Assembly: GCA_031216915.1 (NCBI GenBank)
Contig: CM062290.1
Location: 260,128,291-260,192,290 of the forward strand
Reading direction: 5' to 3'
Length of the DNA: 64,000 nucleotides
Origin: Pictodentalium vernedei
Taxonomy: Eukaryota > Mollusca > Scaphopoda > Dentaliida > Dentaliidae
In this document: piece by piece, positions 61,861 through 64,000 of the stretch
Numbering within the stretch: position 1 is the stretch's first letter
Layout: each line of letters begins with the position of its first letter
The notes under the pieces: generated by a model
Databases searched by the model: none
What the model saw: the letters and a program-made list of their open reading frames with translations, nothing else
Told to the model about the DNA's origin: nothing
Position numbers and translations under genes: made by a program

Positions 61861-64000
61861 TTTTTTAGCTCAACTTGACAAAGTCAAGATAAGCTATTGC
61901 CATCATGCATGCGGAAGTGTGTTAGTCTGTTAGTCTTTGAGTCTGTCAGTCTGTTCACATTTTCCTTTAGCACAGGCTGCACACCGTAGTTCTTGTCCAA
62001 TCATCACAAAATTTCATATGCAGGTTTGAGGTCATGTCTAGATGAGAACATCCCCTTTTGGCTGCGATCAGCCAACTGTGATGGCTGCCTGAGCCCAAAA
62101 CCCCAAAACCTTTAGCACAGTCTACAGGTTGTATTTATGAAGGGATTTCATTGTAACTTGGTAGGATGACTCTGTATAATGTCAAGCTCTGTCAACGGTG
62201 ACGGCTGCCCAAGCCCAAAACCCCAAAACATTTAGCACAGTCTACAGGTCATATTTAATATGGAGGGATTTCATTGTAACTTGGTAGGATGACTCCGTAT
62301 GATATCTACATGAGAACTTCCCCATTTGGTCGTGATCTGTCAACCGTGACGGCTGCCCGAGCCCAAAACCTGAAAACCTTTAGCACAGTCTACAGATCGT
62401 ATCTATGGAGGGATTTCATTATAACATGGTAGGATGACTCCATATAATGTCTAGAGGAGAACGTCCTCTTTTGGTCCCGATTGGTCAACTGTGACGGCTA
62501 TATGGGCCTGAAGCCCGAAAACCTTTAGCACAGTCTACAGGTTGTATTTATGAAGGGATTTTATTGTAACTTGGTAGGATGACTCCATATAACGTCTAGA
62601 TGAGAACATCCCCTTTTGGTCATGATCGTGCAACCGTGATGGCTGCCCGTGCCCAAAACCCGAAAACCTTTAGCACAGACTACAGGTTGTATTTACTAAG
62701 GGATTTCATTGTAACTTGGTACATTGATTCCATATAATGTCTAGATGATAACGTCCCCTTTTGGTTGCGATTGGTCAGCTGTGATGGCTACAGGGGCTCG
62801 AAGCCCGAAAAAATTTAGCACAGTCTACAGGTCATATTTATGAAGGGATTTTATTGTAACTTAGTAGGATGACACCAGATAATGCCAAGATGAGAACGTC
62901 CCCTTTTGGTCATGATCATTCAACCATGATGGCTGCTGAGCCCAAATCCCAAAAAGCTTTAGCACAGACTACAGGTCATATTTATGAAGGGATTTCATTG
63001 TAACTTGGTAGAATGACTCGGTATAATGTCTAGATGAGGATGTCCCCTTTTGGTTACGATCGGTTAACCATGATGGCTACACATGCCCAAAGCCTAAAAC
63101 CTTTAGCACAGTCTACAGGCCGTATTTATGAAGGGATTTCATTGTAACTTGATAGGATGACTTGTTTGGGAATAATTTCACTGTAACTTGGTAACTTTGG
63201 TTGACATACATTAACTGTGAGGGCCACATACATTAACTGTGAAGGCCACATTAACCCACCCCTCAATTCTTTAGTACAGTCTACACCTCAAATTATTTTT
63301 ATTGAAAACATACCATGCAGGGAAAAGAAATTAATATATTCCCAATTATCACAATTCTTGTCTTATTTCATAATCCTTTCATAAACATTGAACATTATCC
63401 TTTTCATCAAACATAACACACAGACAAGTTGACATACATTAACTGTGAGGGCCACATACATTAACTGTGAGGGCCACATTAACCCACCCCTCAATTCTTT
63501 AGTACAGTCTGCACCTCTAATTATTTTTATTGAAAGCATACAGAGAACAGAAATGAACATATTCTCATTAACATATCACAATTTTTTGTCAATTTTTTGT
63601 CATATTTCATAATCATTTCATAAACATTGAACATTATCCTTTTCATCAAGCACAACATCTCCTTTTGGTCACCATAGGGTTGTATTTCTGAAGGGATTTC
63701 ATGGTAACTTGGTAGGATGACTCTGAATGATATCTAGATGAGATTTCCTCTTTTGGTCATGATCTGTCACCTGTGATGGCTGCCCGAGCCCAAAAACCTG
63801 AAAATGTTTAGCATAGTCTACAGGTCGTATTTATGGAGTGATTTTATTGTAACTTGGTAGGATGACTCCAGATAATGTCTAGATGAGAACGTCCCCTTTT
63901 GTTCGTGACCATTCAACAGTGACAGCTGTCTGAGCCCAAAATCCAAAAACCTTTAGCACAGACTACAGGTCGTATTTATGAAGGGATTTCTTTGTGACTT
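61861..64000 (+). mobile_element. TTTTTTAGCTCAACTTGACA tandem-array element, continues past the window
   Basis: Head TTTTTTAGCTCAACTTGACA, GTTAGTCTGTTAGTCTTTGA, then about nine units of ~150 bp marked by TTTAGCACAGTCTACAGG (near 62109, 62230, 62378, 62525, 62672, 62814, 62959, 63100, 63798, 63952). At 63197-63660 a second unit type is inserted twice (ACATACATTAACTGTGAGGG, TTATTGAAAACATACCATGC, TTCATAAACATTGAACATTA), also seen singly at 44790-44930. Confidence 0.8.

Overview
This is repeat-dense nuclear DNA from an animal, probably a marine invertebrate. The signs are an AT-rich background, tRNA- and 5S-derived SINEs, hairpin MITEs, tyrosine-recombinase retroelements, and interspersed elements that begin TTTTTAGCTCA, run into a TCTG/TCCG stretch and then carry tandem units. 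That last type is familiar from molluscs and other lophotrochozoans and some deuterostomes. I cannot name the species or settle the phylum. I found no intact host gene, no functional tRNA or rRNA gene and no CRISPR array. Nearly everything that can be explained is mobile or decayed mobile DNA.

Layout. 0-3.1 kb: one tandem-array element nested in another. 3.1-6.0 kb: a 628-bp TTAA-flanked element with a small acidic ORF, a 1.07-kb hAT-like element with near-perfect 8-bp target duplication, and a hairpin MITE. 6.26-13.16 kb: a decayed Ngaro/DIRS-type retroelement on the minus strand, bounded by 122-bp direct repeats. Read from its 5' end it carries an SGNH-hydrolase-like ORF, a gag-like region, reverse transcriptase, RNase H and the N-terminal part of a tyrosine recombinase. 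Two SINEs and an array-less copy of the 58-61 kb repeat have inserted into it. 13.4-30 kb: MITEs, SINEs, a 0.7-kb duplicated block (19.4 and 25.8 kb) and a 3.3-kb TIR-bounded segment with no recognisable protein. 30.0-36.3 kb: a tandem-array element split by a 5.3-kb DIRS-like retrotransposon on the plus strand. The retrotransposon has inverted terminal repeats, an internal complementary region and gag, RT, RNase H, methyltransferase-like and recombinase remnants, all broken. 36.3-55 kb: SINEs, MITEs and at least six tandem-array elements. 55-64 kb: a 5S-derived SINE, a ~335-bp satellite, a ~240-bp array of about 12 units that carries nuclear-receptor-like half-sites, and a final array element running off the window.

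Three themes connect the window. (1) Several unrelated hairpin MITE families all sit in TTAA targets and sometimes share a TTAA, which suggests piggyBac-type mobilisation. (2) SINEs with three different heads (tRNA-like, 5S-like, unidentified) share one 3' tail ending in AATAAATAAAT, which suggests a common LINE partner. (3) Many different tandem-array elements share one plan: conserved head, pyrimidine microsatellite, 150-345-bp units, and in several cases a short 3' hairpin. This resembles Helentron-associated or pearl-type elements. Boundaries are read by eye and are most reliable where target duplications are quoted.
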